Program-made: the position numbers and the translations under genes
From: Bicyclus anynana
Taxonomy: Eukaryota; Arthropoda; Insecta; Lepidoptera; Nymphalidae
Assembly (NCBI RefSeq): GCF_947172395.1
Contig: NC_069085.1
Coordinates: 5,798,112 to 5,862,111 of the forward strand
Length of the DNA: 64,000 nucleotides
Direction: 5' to 3'
Shown: piece by piece, positions 34,301-44,300 of the stretch
Numbering within the stretch: the stretch's first letter is position 1
Layout of the letters: each line of letters begins with the position of its first letter
The notes under the pieces: model-generated
What the model was told of the DNA's origin: nothing
What the model saw: the letters and a program-made list of their open reading frames with translations, nothing else
Databases searched by the model: none

Positions 34301-37300
34301 ATAGATAGGTGTTATGATAATATATATATATACCTATGCACAGTTAGGTAGGTATATTAAAAATGATTACTGCCGACTAATGTTTTTCAATATTAGTATA
34401 GTCAACATACATAAAAGATCAAAATAGGTACCTACCCTATCTCAGTAGAAAGTCAAAGCTGGCTAAAGCAGAATGTAGACAAAACAGATGATAATAGGTG
34501 GTATTTTATGATTCATCCTCGGATCTCAAACGAGGAGAAAAATTAAAGTCCCTTAGCCATAATTTTTCTTTTCATTTCAAGATGTCATCCTTAGACTAAG
34601 GAGATGACAATCCCGACGCGCCTTTTGTTTGAAAATAATTTTGAAGGCTTTGTACTTGGACTTTTTACTTTGAATTTATGCATGTTAGAACAGTAAGAAG
34701 TTGTAATAAAGCAAACAGAACGATATCTCATTAACAGCCTATTTTAAAGGCCCGCTACAGTGCCGGGCTTCCCTTCTTATGGGAGCCCTGTATAGAGCTT
34801 TTGCCCACCAATCGCTATTAAGATGTTAATGATAACAACGGTACTCTATACCTACTCTTAAATCTATCTTTAATCTTCTGCGGCTCCGAAGCGAGCCAGG
34901 ATACGTAAGGCTTTAGTGAGTACCCCGGGTCTTCTGGCCAACGGGTCCCACATACCCTTCGGAAGGTGCTGCGGTTTTATTGTGCGACACTTAGGGAGGG
35001 ATGTGTGAATGTATTTCCCAAGGAAGGGATGGAGGAAAAACAGGGAACTTGAGGCCAATGGCATGCATAAGATTTTTAACTGGGATATGCACTATAAGTA
35101 GAAATTTCCAAAGTCCAAATGTTTGTATTGATTCCTTAGGGTAGGCAGTGCTTTTTGCATCTATGAAGCACGTCACTGCGTGAGGCAATTTTACCGATGA
35201 ACATATAAGTTGATGTTGTAATTGTAAGTGATAGCCTCAAAAGAAGCTTTCTTAGCAATACAGAATTCGATAACAAAATAAATGACAGGAGGTCAGGGAG
35301 GGTGCTCTGATATTGTTTCCAGATACATGGCGTGACTAAATATTTTCGAGTACATTACAATACCTACTGTTGTGTAGTGCAGTAAAGATAGAATAAACCT
35401 ACAAGATATATAGATGACTAGCGGACGCCCGCGACTTCGTCCGCGTAAATTTCGATGTCAACTTTACTACTACCCCTACCCTACCCTACCCCTACCCTAC
35501 CACTACCCCAACCCTACCCTACCCAACCCCTACATCTACCCTACCCCTACCCTACCCTACCCTTACCCCCACTCTACCCCTACCCTACACCAAACCTACC
35601 CCTACCCTACCCCTACCTTACCTACACCCTACCCCCATCCTACCCCTACCCTCCCCGTACACTATCCTTTTCCTACCCCTATCCCACCCGTACCCCTATC
35701 TCACGCCTATTCTACCCCTACCCTACCACTTCCCTATCCTACCCGTACCTCTACCCTACCACTACCCTACCTCTACCCCTACCCTACCACTACCCTAAAC
35801 CCGGCCCTAAACCTACCCTACCCCTACACTACCCCTACGCTTCCCTACCTGTACCCTACCCTAACCTGTAACTTCTCTATCTTACTCCTACCCTTAGCAA
35901 AATCGGTCCAGTCCTTCGAGAGTGGTGGTATGACCAAGAGAAATAGAGACTTCTATGCTAATAATATAAAGAAGTAAAGTTCGTGTGGTTGTAGTAGGTA
36001 ATCTCTGGATCTACTGGACCGATTTGGAAAATTGTTTTACCAATAGAAAGCAACGTTATTTGCGAGTGTCATAGGCTATGTTTGATCCCCATATTCACAC
36101 GGGAACGGGAACTACGTAAATGAAAGCGCCGGGCGTCATATAGCGGAATTTCTGCGTCTTTTAGAAATTTCATATTATCTCCGAAACTATTTAAGTAATT
36201 AACATACTGTAAAGGGCAAATCTTATCTCCATAATATCCTTGTGATTATTAAATAATTTATTTTAATAAGGATTAAAGTTTAGTTGTATAAATAATGACG
36301 TAAACCTAAGTATATAAAATTAATAATTTTTAAAACACAAAAGGTACTATATCTGCTAATATATAGAAGATAGATATATGGTGTCGCGGACTTTTTTGTA
36401 GAACTTTTAAAGATACATAAAGCCTCCATACATTAATTTCAATTTTACACAATGGTTAAGGCAGCGCATGCGAATAAGTCTGCTTAGGAGGATTTTCGGT
36501 CCGACCTGTATGACAAAAACTGTGATAACTCGGCTAATTTATATCATACTAATATAAAATATAGCCTATAGCACTCCCCGATAATGTAGCATTCTACTGG
36601 TGAAAGAATTTTTGAAATCGGACCAGTAGTTCCGAAGATTACCCCATTTAAAAAATGTGACAAACTTACAAACTTACAAACTTTACCTCTTTATAATATT
36701 AGTATAGAGTATAGATAACAAATATTGATTTTTTTTTTGTTTAACCTTTGACTTGTTTAACCATGAATTGTTTAACCTTTGACCTATTAGTCGCTTATTG
36801 TTTTATGGTTTAAGATCTTTATTTTCTCAAAAGAATTACATAAAATTCGCTTATGAGAAATACAATTAACTCACTAAGGTAATTATTTACGTGTGTACAT
36901 AGACATACTAATTAGACTGAAATCCTACATACAATAAATCAAAATAAATAATTGCTAAAAAAAAAAAGAATGCGGGTATATAGCAGGTTTTAGCAGGTAT
37001 ATACAGAGAACTTAGTGTCGCGGAGTAAGATACTCCTCAACACTTTGAGTTTTCTCTACATTTTACCCTCCATAGATTAAAACTATTCCATGTTACAATT
37101 TACCAGCATGTCTCATCCTGAAGTCCAAGGTCTGATAGATCCGTGCTCCAGGCTCTTTTCGCGGATCGTACCCGTACTTCACCCACATCATTCGCCACGG
37201 CCCTTCTTTCATGTAAATCGCCAAACACGGCACTATCACTTTGAGCGAGATCAGTTTTACCTTTGTGTGGTATTTTATAAGGTTCAAAGACCAAATTGGT

Positions 37301-39880
37301 CTCACATCAAAGAGCTGCAAATGATAAAATAACTTTTAAACTACCATAAATTCAATAGATCCCTGAATTATATTATCTAAAAAAAACTTTTTAAGAACTC
37401 AAATGGAGTTCTGCAGTTGGTTAATAGTCAAGAAGGTGACTATTAATTACGAGTAAAATCCATGAAATTTGGACCAACGTTTTTTAGCCGTACAACATGT
37501 AAAATTTTTTTTATCCAATTAGTAGACAATTAATCATTGTCAAAATTCCTTAAAAGCTTCGAAAAGTTAAACATCTCTCAAGGAACTGGTGAAAAAAAAT
37601 AGTTTACTAGTAAGTAATCTAGGTAATGTTTATAGTTTGTTGAGTACTTCGGACACATTGTCAGGAAAGAAGGAGATAATTTTGAGAAACTAATGTCACT
37701 GACCACACTTGACTCCAGTGTACAATGCTCTCCAGGTGGCCGAAGATAGGACAAGATAGTTTGACACAGTAAAACTAAAATTAAGGAATGAGGTGGTCAT
37801 GACGTGTTAGGAAAACAACTGAAGAAGCTGAGGGTATGTGTATGATATGTACCTTTTTAACAACTTCCAATTCCTGTTGCAATGCTGGATATACTGCCAG
37901 TCGCGCGTCTTTTCTCTTCAGATAATATTCATTAGGCTCTTGAGGCAAATCTTCAGCCAAATTAAATGTATATCTTGCAATAGGCAAACCACGTTCACTT
38001 CTGAATTTATGTACTTCATCATCTACATTCATAGAATCATCATTTGTTGAGTCCTTTACATAATACCTCTTTTCTGTATAGAAATAGCTAATTGGTTTGT
38101 CTGATCGTGTGAAGTTTGGAGGAGTGATGTACATTGGTGATGGCTCACTAAACAATGAAAATCAATACTTAAAAGGGTGTTAAGGATGTTTAAGTTAGAT
38201 ATTAAATAAAAATTGGCCTTTTTAAAATATCTTATTCCATAGAATCACTTTATTCTGAAAAGTAATCACAAAGCTCTCCTATTTCCTCAAAGTTGGACTC
38301 AATCAAAGAATATTAATTTACACCTTGATGATATGGAAAGCTTACCTTTTTCCTAATGTCTAACTACATGTGCATTTAAAATCAAGAGTAAACAGAGAAT
38401 TCAAACAGCATGCACAGAAGGCATCTTCACTTACAGTAAGGCATGAGTTCAGTCATTACTAGTCTAATATAGTAAAAAAGTACAAATGTGAATAAGGTTA
38501 CTTTATTTAAAGAGCTATGTGTTCAGCAGGAATTGACTGGATGCAGAGGCTCAGTATCGTGAAAATCCGTACAAAAGGCCTGTCCTGTATGTCCTGCAGA
38601 GGATGCCCATCAGTTGATATGATGATGATGATTTCCACACATAGCTCTTACAAAGGAATAATTTGTATAGTGTTTACTTACACCATAAAATTCAACTGCT
38701 CTACTCCACTTGGTAATAAGTTTTCTAAAAAACATTGTGGTTTGTCAGACTTTGCAGAAGGTGTTGCCACTGGCAAATATTGGTAGTCACACATAGCTGC
38801 AACACATGTAATTCAATTTAATGTATTTGTGATCTGTATACTAATATTATACAAAGCTAGTTTGTGAATTTGTATTTTTGAGAATTTGTGAGGATGTGGG
38901 GGTAATCTCTGTATCACAGAAATGGGAACTATGTAGGTGAAACTGGTGTCTTGACAAGTGTATACTATATTATTACATTTCTAGATTTCTGCATAATATA
39001 AACTTATATCAATTAAGTTAAGCCAAATAATCATTCATCATCATCATTATCAAACAGCATTGCTAGACATCCTGATTTTAGCAGGATGTCCCAATTTTTA
39101 AATCAACACTATTTGTCACGCGCGTGACAGAATCAGTCCCACTTTTTGGGAATAACTCGTCTGTGCGTGCAGCATACTGAGATAGCTTTTTCAGAATATA
39201 TTTGTAGTAAATAAAATGTTTTGATTTGTTTTTTTCTTATGTCCCTGTAGATGGATAGTCTAAGGATGAGCCAATGAACATCCACTGCTAGCTAGACCTA
39301 GGCCTTTTACAAAGTCTTCTAAACACTAAAGTCTTGAGTCACCAGCAACTAGCAGATTCCTGCTATTATTATTTTATGTAAATATAAATGATTAGTACTG
39401 ATACTTACACTCAAATTTATTGATTTTATTCACAGATCCCACAAGTGATGTTGAAATGACCTCTCTCTTAATTTCATTGCCAGTTCTAGTTTTCTTTACC
39501 TTCAACTTCAAGAGAACACCAGCAGTTGGTTTGGAATCTGCATACATTTTCCTCAAAAAAGGATTTTCAGGTTGATAAGTCATTGCCAACCGTTTTTTAT
39601 TGGACTGAGTATAGCACTGAAAGAAAATACATGAACTATGGGAAGGGAGCCTTTTTATTTAATTTAAGATAGTTATATTGGCTTCATTATTATGTCTATA
39701 AATGACTATATGCCTAGTCTACTATAAATAGTGCCTTTTTAATATAATAAAATGACTAGAACTTACTTGTGACATAGATTTCAAGCCTCCCATACATTCA
39801 ATCGCCTTCTCATCATTTTTAACAATTCCGGGAAATAACACGCAATATAAATCACGATGCAAATTTTTAACCTCCTCCAT
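31246..39880 (-). CDS. GTF3C5: General transcription factor 3C polypeptide 5 (TFIIIC63), complete, 8 exons
   Basis: This is a subunit of TFIIIC, the nuclear factor that binds the A and B boxes of tRNA genes and recruits TFIIIB and RNA polymerase III. Exons on the minus strand are 39880-39767, 39616-39409, 38796-38682, 38147-37853, 37314-37104, 33424-33246, 32104-31922 and 31341-31246. They join in frame to 1401 nt, 466 aa (human about 519). Residues 10-170 match the Tau95 N-terminal barrel that pairs with GTF3C3/GTF3C1 partners. About 245-315 carry the diagnostic segment (RPIWSLNLIKY, EGPWRMMWVKYGYDPRKEPG, ARIYQTLDFRMRH). A second conserved block (VYFRPGMVPSQRQVYYQ) lies near 357-374. The C-terminus is an acidic tail (GSESDEEE), shorter than in vertebrates. 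The start is the only ATG before conserved sequence. Confidence 0.95.
31381..31480 (+). repeat. tRNA-like SINE head (family 4)
   Basis: GTCCGTGGTTAGCCCGTAAG and GTCCAGAGTTCGATTCTAGG resemble box A and box B. It lies in GTF3C5 intron 7. The related minus-strand copy is at 27650-27740. Confidence 0.5.
31812..31880 (+). repeat. GC-rich repeat fragment in GTF3C5 intron 7
   Basis: CCGCAGTCCTTTTCCCCCGT then CGCCCGCATATCATGGGAGT matches 43268-43333 and the reverse of 8497-8560. It ends about 40 bp from the exon 7 donor. Confidence 0.6.
31922..32104 (-). CDS. GTF3C5: GTF3C5 exon 7
   Basis: Acceptor GTTGTTGGCAG and donor GTGATA (weak) bound 183 nt (61 codons). It encodes YCDVELPEVQQLLALEPPAG to THKADLKFE, matching the region after MFYQLCDLNVEE in human. 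It is strongly GC-rich compared with the other exons. Confidence 0.9.
32097..32606 (-). repeat. Tandem duplication spanning the GTF3C5 exon 7 acceptor
   Basis: The acceptor border (plus strand GCAGTACTGC, then ACCTGGAGTGTAATCCTC) recurs at 32275 as GCAGTACTGC and ACCTGGAGTTTAATCCTC. Further intronic blocks (CCAGCCATACTGTG, ACAAATCGCTAATCATTTC) at 32159-32252 recur at 32501-32605. The second copy is split by about 185 bp of unrelated GC-rich sequence. A third, shorter copy of GCAGTACTGC is at 33114. Confidence 0.8.
32607..33104. mobile_element. MITE with GGGATGATGAC ends (498 bp)
   Basis: The left end GGGATGATGACAG and the right end TAGTCATCATCCC are inverted copies. Internal GCGCTGCCGCGGATCCCTGA and AAACGCCCCATACAAAATGG are shared with 41595-41866. 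Non-coding, in GTF3C5 intron 6. Confidence 0.75.
33145..33205 (-). repeat. SINE family 2 head fragment
   Basis: ATCGAACCCAGGACCTCAGT then CTTGTAAATCCACCGCGCA is the reverse of the tRNA-like head at 47640. It ends about 40 bp from GTF3C5 exon 6. Confidence 0.6.
33246..33424 (-). CDS. GTF3C5: GTF3C5 exon 6
   Basis: Acceptor TTTTTAG and donor GTCAGT bound 179 nt. The split first codon joins exon 5. It encodes GVHAMVMTRDQIVHCKK to YFRPGMVPSQRQVYYQ, the block aligned with human YIFREGALPPYRQMFYQ. Confidence 0.9.
33478..33790 (+). repeat. Interspersed repeat ending GAACCTCCTCCTATTTTTT
   Basis: AATGCATCACTGTGTT near the start and GAGAACCTCCTCCTATTTTT at the end match 50413-50805 in order. Confidence 0.65.
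33957..34312 (-). repeat. GCGGACGCCCGCGACTTCGTCC repeat, reversed
   Basis: It begins GCGGACGCCCGCGACTTCGT, passes CCTTCCCCGATAAATGGGCT and ends in TTATATTAGTATAGA. In 36375-36715 a related body lacks the GC-rich end. Confidence 0.7.
35411..35990 (-). repeat. GCGGACGCCC repeat with expanded internal array
   Basis: It starts GCGGACGCCCGCGACTTCGT and then AATTTCGATGTCAACTTTAC, as in other reversed copies. The short CCCTAC tract those copies carry is blown up here to over 400 bp before the family body resumes (AAAATCGGTCCAGTCCTTC). Confidence 0.7.
35463..35880 (+). repeat. Degenerate CCCTAC / CCCCTAC tandem array (about 420 bp)
   Basis: Runs of CTACCCCTACCCTACC vary by single-base changes (ACCACTACCC, CTACCTCTACC). 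It leaves long open frames in two plus frames that encode only Tyr-Pro-Thr-Leu low-complexity peptide, so these are not genes. Shorter relatives sit at 43014-43036 and, reversed, at 59771-59850. Confidence 0.9.
35955..36150 (+). repeat. GCGGACG-family variant
   Basis: TACTGGACCGATTTGGAAAA and ACACGGGAACGGGAACTACG match the variant at 25848-26043. Confidence 0.55.
37104..37314 (-). CDS. GTF3C5: GTF3C5 exon 5
   Basis: Acceptor CATTTGCAG and donor GTAAAT bound 211 nt. It encodes LFDVRPIWSLNL, GPWRMMWVKYGYDPRKEPG and YQTLDFRMRHA, the most diagnostic part of the protein. Confidence 0.95.
37853..38147 (-). CDS. GTF3C5: GTF3C5 exon 4
   Basis: Acceptor ATTGTTTAG and donor GTACAT bound 295 nt. It encodes EPSPMYITPPNFTRSDKPIS then YFYTEKRYY to QELEVVKK, aligned with human LYIPPPIFSRLDAPVDYFYR. 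Confidence 0.95.
38515..38632 (+). repeat. RTE-like LINE 3' tail
   Basis: GACTGGATGCAGAGGCTCAG, TACAAAAGGCCTGTCCTGTA and an ATGATGATGATG end mark the same element tail as 51896-52000 and 57930-58245. In GTF3C5 intron 3. Confidence 0.6.
38682..38796 (-). CDS. GTF3C5: GTF3C5 exon 3
   Basis: Acceptor GTGTTGCAG and donor GTAAGT bound 115 nt. It encodes MCDYQYLPVATPSAKSDKPQ then CFLENLLPSGVEQLNFM. MCDYQYL corresponds to human MSDFQYL. Confidence 0.9.
39015..39345 (-). repeat. RTE-like LINE 3' remnants
   Basis: Two reversed, degraded pieces: CATCATCATCATTATCAAAC (39015) and GAACATCCACTGCTAGCTAG, then CTAGGCCTTTTACAAAGTCT (39266). They are old and diverged. Confidence 0.45.
39409..39616 (-). CDS. 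GTF3C5: GTF3C5 exon 2
   Basis: Acceptor TTTCTTTCAG and donor GTAAGT bound 208 nt. It encodes CYTQSNKKRLAMTYQPENPF to SLVGSVNKINKFE, aligned with human RLELYFRPKDPYCHP and ISTIYKFQ. Confidence 0.9.
39767..39880 (-). CDS. GTF3C5: GTF3C5 exon 1
   Basis: ATG at 39880, donor GTAAGT. It encodes the 38 residues MEEVKNLHRDLYCVLFPGIV to GGLKSMSQ, matching the human CVEYPAVVRDVDAMLPTLGG region. Confidence 0.9.
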
Positions 39881-40107
39881 AATAACAATTTATTAAATAA
39901 TTCTTTCAAAATTGTAGTGAGAAGTCATACATGAGGTTAAATCATTTATTGAGTCCCAATGTATAATACTAAATGTTCCTCTAGTTACAAATTCACGTGT
40001 ACTTTGAGTTTCGTATAAATTAATATTATTTTATTTTGGTAATATAACTTTGTTTGGATATTGGATTTTGGAAACTCGCACTTGACTTGAAAGCTCGATA
40101 ATTTACT

Positions 40108-40160
40108 TGTCAAATGTCATATGTCAATGCAAAGAGTAAAATTGTTGTCAATGTCATGTC
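40108..40160. promoter_or_regulatory. TGTCA motif cluster upstream of GTF3C5
   Basis: Five TGTCA words lie in about 53 bp (TTGTCAAATGTCATATGTCA, then TTGTCAATGTCATGTC), 228-280 bp upstream of the GTF3C5 ATG. A similar cluster precedes UPF2 at 54976-55060. A promoter role is inferred only from position. Confidence 0.35.
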
Positions 40161-40349
40161 GCACGCCACAGAATAACTAATACTCCTGTTCCATTAAGCG
40201 ACCAAAACGATCACGCTCACGGCTGCAGTTTTTCCCGTTCCTCTCTCAGACTAATCCACCAAACTTACTTGCAAATCTTGTAATCGATAAAATATAACGA
40301 TATAATTAACTTAGAAATGCTTACAAATTAAACGTAACTTGATCTTTTA

Positions 40350-40560
40350 ATATACTAGAAGTTATTGACCGTTTTTTATGCCATTCAATAATACAAACCG
40401 GAAATTTTAGGGACCTCTTTCTACGACGAAAACAAATACAACATTGAAACATCGAATCTACAGTTAAGGAACAGTACTTATAAACGCGTAGGATAATTGA
40501 CCATAATTGGACAGAAGACAGGACCCTATATAATTCGTCTGAGATAGTAGTACAAGCTTA
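40350..40560. mobile_element. Diverged relative of the hAT-type MITE
   Basis: TTTTTTATGCCATTCAATAA, GGGACCTCTTTCTACGACGA and ACCCTATATAATTCGTCTGA follow the order of 24935-25128. No clean target duplication. Confidence 0.5.
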
Positions 40561-40714
40561 GACCATTAATAACGGTCTAAGAGTACAAGTCATTCAAAGT
40601 TTGCCCTCTATACTGTGACCGCAACAACGTTGATACTTGTTATTTTGTAATATTACTTACCTTTACGTACCTATTTTACTAGTATGTTGAAAATATTACC
40701 TTCTCTTTATTATA

Positions 40715-41012
40715 ATAGCGGACGCCCGCGACTTCATCCGCGTGAAATTCGATGTAAAATTTCAACTACCCCTACCCCCTATCAGCGCTAAAGGGCGCGG
40801 CGGCAGGGCGTCACCCCGCGCGTCTCCCTCCCACCCGCAGTCGCTACACTGACGTTATCTATGACTTGCGCTAACGGCAAGGCAGCCGAGACGAGACGTC
40901 ATAAAGTTTGCATTTGTCTATGGTTTGTCAGGGAGTAACTTGGGCTATGTTTTATCGCCGTAATCTCACGAGAACAGGTAGTAGGCGGGTGAAACTGCGT
41001 GGTTCTGCTAGT
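40715..41012 (-). repeat. GCGGACGCCC repeat, reversed
   Basis: GCGGACGCCCGCGACTTCAT, then TTTCAACTACCCCTACCCC, then a GC-rich internal part (GTCACCCCGCGCGTCTCCCT). It lies just past the NUP93 3' end. Confidence 0.65.
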
Positions 41013-41020
41013 TTAAAATA

Positions 41021-41314
41021 AATATGGACCACTATGAAGTAAATTATACAAACTTTGTATTAAAAATCAGTTTACTTTCTCAATAATTTCCTTTTTAAAA
41101 AATAAAAAATATCAATGCATTAAAATCTGCATTTGTGCTAGCTGGCTGTAAGTGTCTCAGCTGAGTGTAAGTGTCTAATATGGACCACTATGAAGTAAAT
41201 TATACAAACTTTGTACTAAAAATCAGTTTACTTTCTCAATAATTTCCTTTTTAAAAATTAAAAAATATCAATGCATTAAAATCTGCATCTGTGCTAGCTG
41301 GCTGTAAGTGTCTC
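41021..41314. repeat. 138-bp tandem duplication of the NUP93 3' end
   Basis: 41021-41158 and 41177-41314 are the same length and differ at about three bases. The unit spans the last 15 or so codons, the stop and the proximal 3' UTR. The copy at 41177-41314 is the one joined to the exon. The other lies downstream of the stop. Confidence 0.95.
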
Positions 41315-41387
41315 CAGGCATCCTGTACGCAATGTTGCCAGCAAAAGTGTTAAGAACCTCAGCTTGTTCTCGCAGCCACTCCAATTG
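41268..41387 (-). CDS. NUP93: NUP93 exon 15 (last)
   Basis: Acceptor TTTTGTTACAG. It encodes QLEWLREQAEVLNTFAGNIA then YRMPGDTYSQLAQMQILMH and the stop. It matches the invariant human C-terminus ending QMEVLMN. Confidence 0.95.
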   Translation of the reverse strand, partial: QLEWLREQAEVLNTFAGNIAYRMPGDTYSQLAQMQILMH

Positions 41388-44300
41388 CTGTAACAAAATA
41401 GTTATATTATTTATACTTTTTAGTAGTTGTTCTCTAAATGTTTTTAGTATTTTTGCACTAATGAAGTGCGTTAATCAACTGTTCCGCGCCATAATTCAGT
41501 AGCCGATCGCGCATGTCTCAGTTTGAAAGACGCTGAACAACATAACATATAGCGGGCTGTTTTAATATGCCAATAGGGCGGGCAATTAGAATAAGGGATG
41601 ATGACAGTTTTTCAAATTGTATATAAATAGTAAAGAAATTTTGTAAAACTAACATTGTACTTGCGATCATTACTTTCTTTATACTTAAGCTACAGGGATT
41701 TAAAGTGTCAGATTTGCGGCGCTGCCGCGGATCCCTGAAAAACGCCCCATACAAAATGGTACGATTTAATGACGTCGTAAGTCTTAGTCGCACAAAATTA
41801 CTAATATCTTTGTTATTTGTGCATTTACGTTTATGTATTGAAAAATGTCACATTTAATGTGTCGCAGCGCGCCGCCCGAGCGCCCGCCACGCACGCCTCC
41901 AGCTCGCTCTGCCGCAGCGGAACTACCTCACCTTGGTAGCCGTGTGCGCAGCGAGGGTCGACAGCTTCTGTCGCTGCGCTATGAGGATGTGGCACAGCGC
42001 GCGCAGCACGGCCGGCAGCGCGCGCAGCAGCTCGCCGCGCGCCGCCCGAGCGCCCGCCACGCACGCCTCCAGCTCGCTCTGCCGCAGCGGAACTACCTCA
42101 CACGAACGCACTGTCTGTAACATTCATACAATTGGGATGATGACTATCAATATATCAATAATAAATAATAATCAATAATCAGTAATACCAAATCATTATT
42201 TATTTGCTAGAATGTGGCAAATTATATGTCAAATAATGTGTACACACCAAAAATTTTCTACTATACGAGTAGTAGAATATGTTACGTGCCTACAAAATCA
42301 CAGAAAAAAGTGATTAGATGTTCGCTCCACTGTGCGCACATGCCCAATTTTGTGTTTACTTACATTATTTTTTTTTTACATGAAATTTTGTTATATATAT
42401 GCGTTAAATTGTAAAATACGTTAGTTAATAATCTCACTCGCGATATTGTAATCTGTCGATATATTGTGAACTGAACATACTGATTACAATTTAACGTGTT
42501 ATTTTTCGGTATATTATAATCTATCGAAGTGAAACTGTTAAATAGCAATCTTAAAACATCAACTGTGCGGTGACGATGATTACCTCCAACGCCGCCTCGT
42601 AGTTCTCCGTGTGGAAGTGGTCGAAGAACGTGCACAGTTTGCACAGCTTGGTGTAGGCGTCGAGCAGCGGCGGCGGCGGGGACGCCTCCGCCGCGCGCAG
42701 GCGTCGCGACACGTGCTCGGCCAGCGCCGCCAGCCGCGCGCGCAGCCCGCCCGCCTCGCCGCCCGCGCTCACCACCTGCGCCAGCAGCACGCAGAACAGC
42801 TCCAGCACCTTCTCCAGGTTCTGCAAGTGACCGCAGGGTGTTAGGAGCATAGCAAACGAGCACACCTGCCACATAATGGTCCTAATAGTCTAAGATCCGG
42901 AATTAGAAATATATAAACTCATCTGTTATTCATTAGTGATAACAAATAAATTATAGATAACTAGCGGACGCCCGCGACCTCGTCCACGTGAAACTCGATG
43001 TAAACTTTCAACTACCTCTACCCTACCCCTACCCTACGTTGAAATTTTTTGTGAATTTTCTTTGCTATAAACCTCACGGAGCCCAAGACCTTTCCAACGA
43101 ATGCAAAACCGTGGAAATCGCGTGACGTGACGACGACGGCGTAAAGAGCGTATAGCTTGGCAACTTCGTTCTTAACACTCCCGATGGCCGCGCGGGCCGT
43201 TGCCGTGTAGCGATGAATGAAAAACCCACGACTGATGCACCTCACTTCCCCGCACGCACGATTTCACCCCCGCGCAGTCTTTCCCCCCGTCGCCCGCTTA
43301 TCATCATGGGAGTGTCATCAACGAACTTGCCAGACTATAGCGAGCGAGCACACCTTTCACCTAATGGTCCTATTAGTCTAAGATCCGGCATTAGAAATAT
43401 ATAAACTCATCTGTTATTCATTAGTGATAACAAAGAAATGATAGATAATGTACTTAGTGAAAAATCGCCATTTGATCGCTTACAAATGTCAAAAGATGAT
43501 TCTCCTATGGATGTTTAGTTTTACCCCCGGCGCAAAAAGAGGGGTGTTATAAGTTTGACATGTCTGTCTGTCTGTCTGTGGCACCATAGCATCCGAACGG
43601 ATGAAGCGATTTCAATTTGGTTTTTTTTTTGTATAAAAGGTGACTTACGGACGAGTGTTCTTAGATATGTTTGATGAAAAGCGGTTAAACAGTTTAAAAG
43701 TTCTGGGGTTGGGTTGAAAGTGGGGAAGAATAACCGAATGTCTGCAAATATACTTGAGTAGGGTCTCATATGAAAGAGCACTGAAGGAGAATATTGATGA
43801 CTTGATCGAGAGTGTAATTAATAATTTCATGACCTTCGGGGATTTTTCAAAATTTGATGTTATAGATTAGATTTGTCGGATTAGAATCACCCTTGAAGTG
43901 CTCTGAAGGACTCTGTAATATTGTACTTTCACATCTTTCTTCTTGTAAGGTATCCTTATAACTATCTAATAGTGTTAGTTCACTTACTCCAGCTATATCA
44001 TAAACTATTATAGCATCTTCAAAGAGGCCTTTGTTCACTAGTTGTTCTGCAGCATTGAGGGCAATGACCTATAAACAATACAAATTAAATTACTAAATTA
44101 CTTAGTTACATTTCACAAACTGATAATTTTTGAATCACTCATACGAGCCTTTTCAAAGAATAGATTTGTCAATAGTTCAAAAGGACTCCTGTTATATGAA
44201 GAATTCTGGTCTTTTCTGTCTGGTCCAAAAAAAAGATCATTGGAGTATGTGAAAGAGGATATACAGGGTGTCCCGTAAATGGATAAAACGCAAATGGTAG

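Larger units (their letters stand above)
33425..37103 (-). other. GTF3C5 intron 5 (3.7 kb)
   Basis: Almost fully repeat-derived: a CCTCCTCC repeat (33478-33790), GCGGACG copies (33957-34312, 35411-36165, 36375-36715) and the CCCTAC array (35463-35880). Unique sequence lies near 34.3-35.4 kb, with no exon seen. Confidence 0.6.
39881..41267. other. Intergenic region between the NUP93 3' end and GTF3C5
   Basis: It holds the presumed GTF3C5 promoter (TGTCA cluster at 40108-40160), a hAT-MITE relative (40350-40560), a reversed GCGGACG repeat (40715-41012) and a duplicate of the NUP93 3' end (41021-41158). Confidence 0.6.

Noticed and set aside
35414..35977. 187-aa and 138-aa open frames rich in Tyr-Pro-Thr-Leu
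   Set aside because: They are translations of the CCCTAC tandem array. Two frames are open at once and there is no conserved domain.
42611..42844. Plus-strand frame over NUP93 exon 13
   Set aside because: Antisense shadow; the minus strand aligns to NUP93 with proper splice sites.
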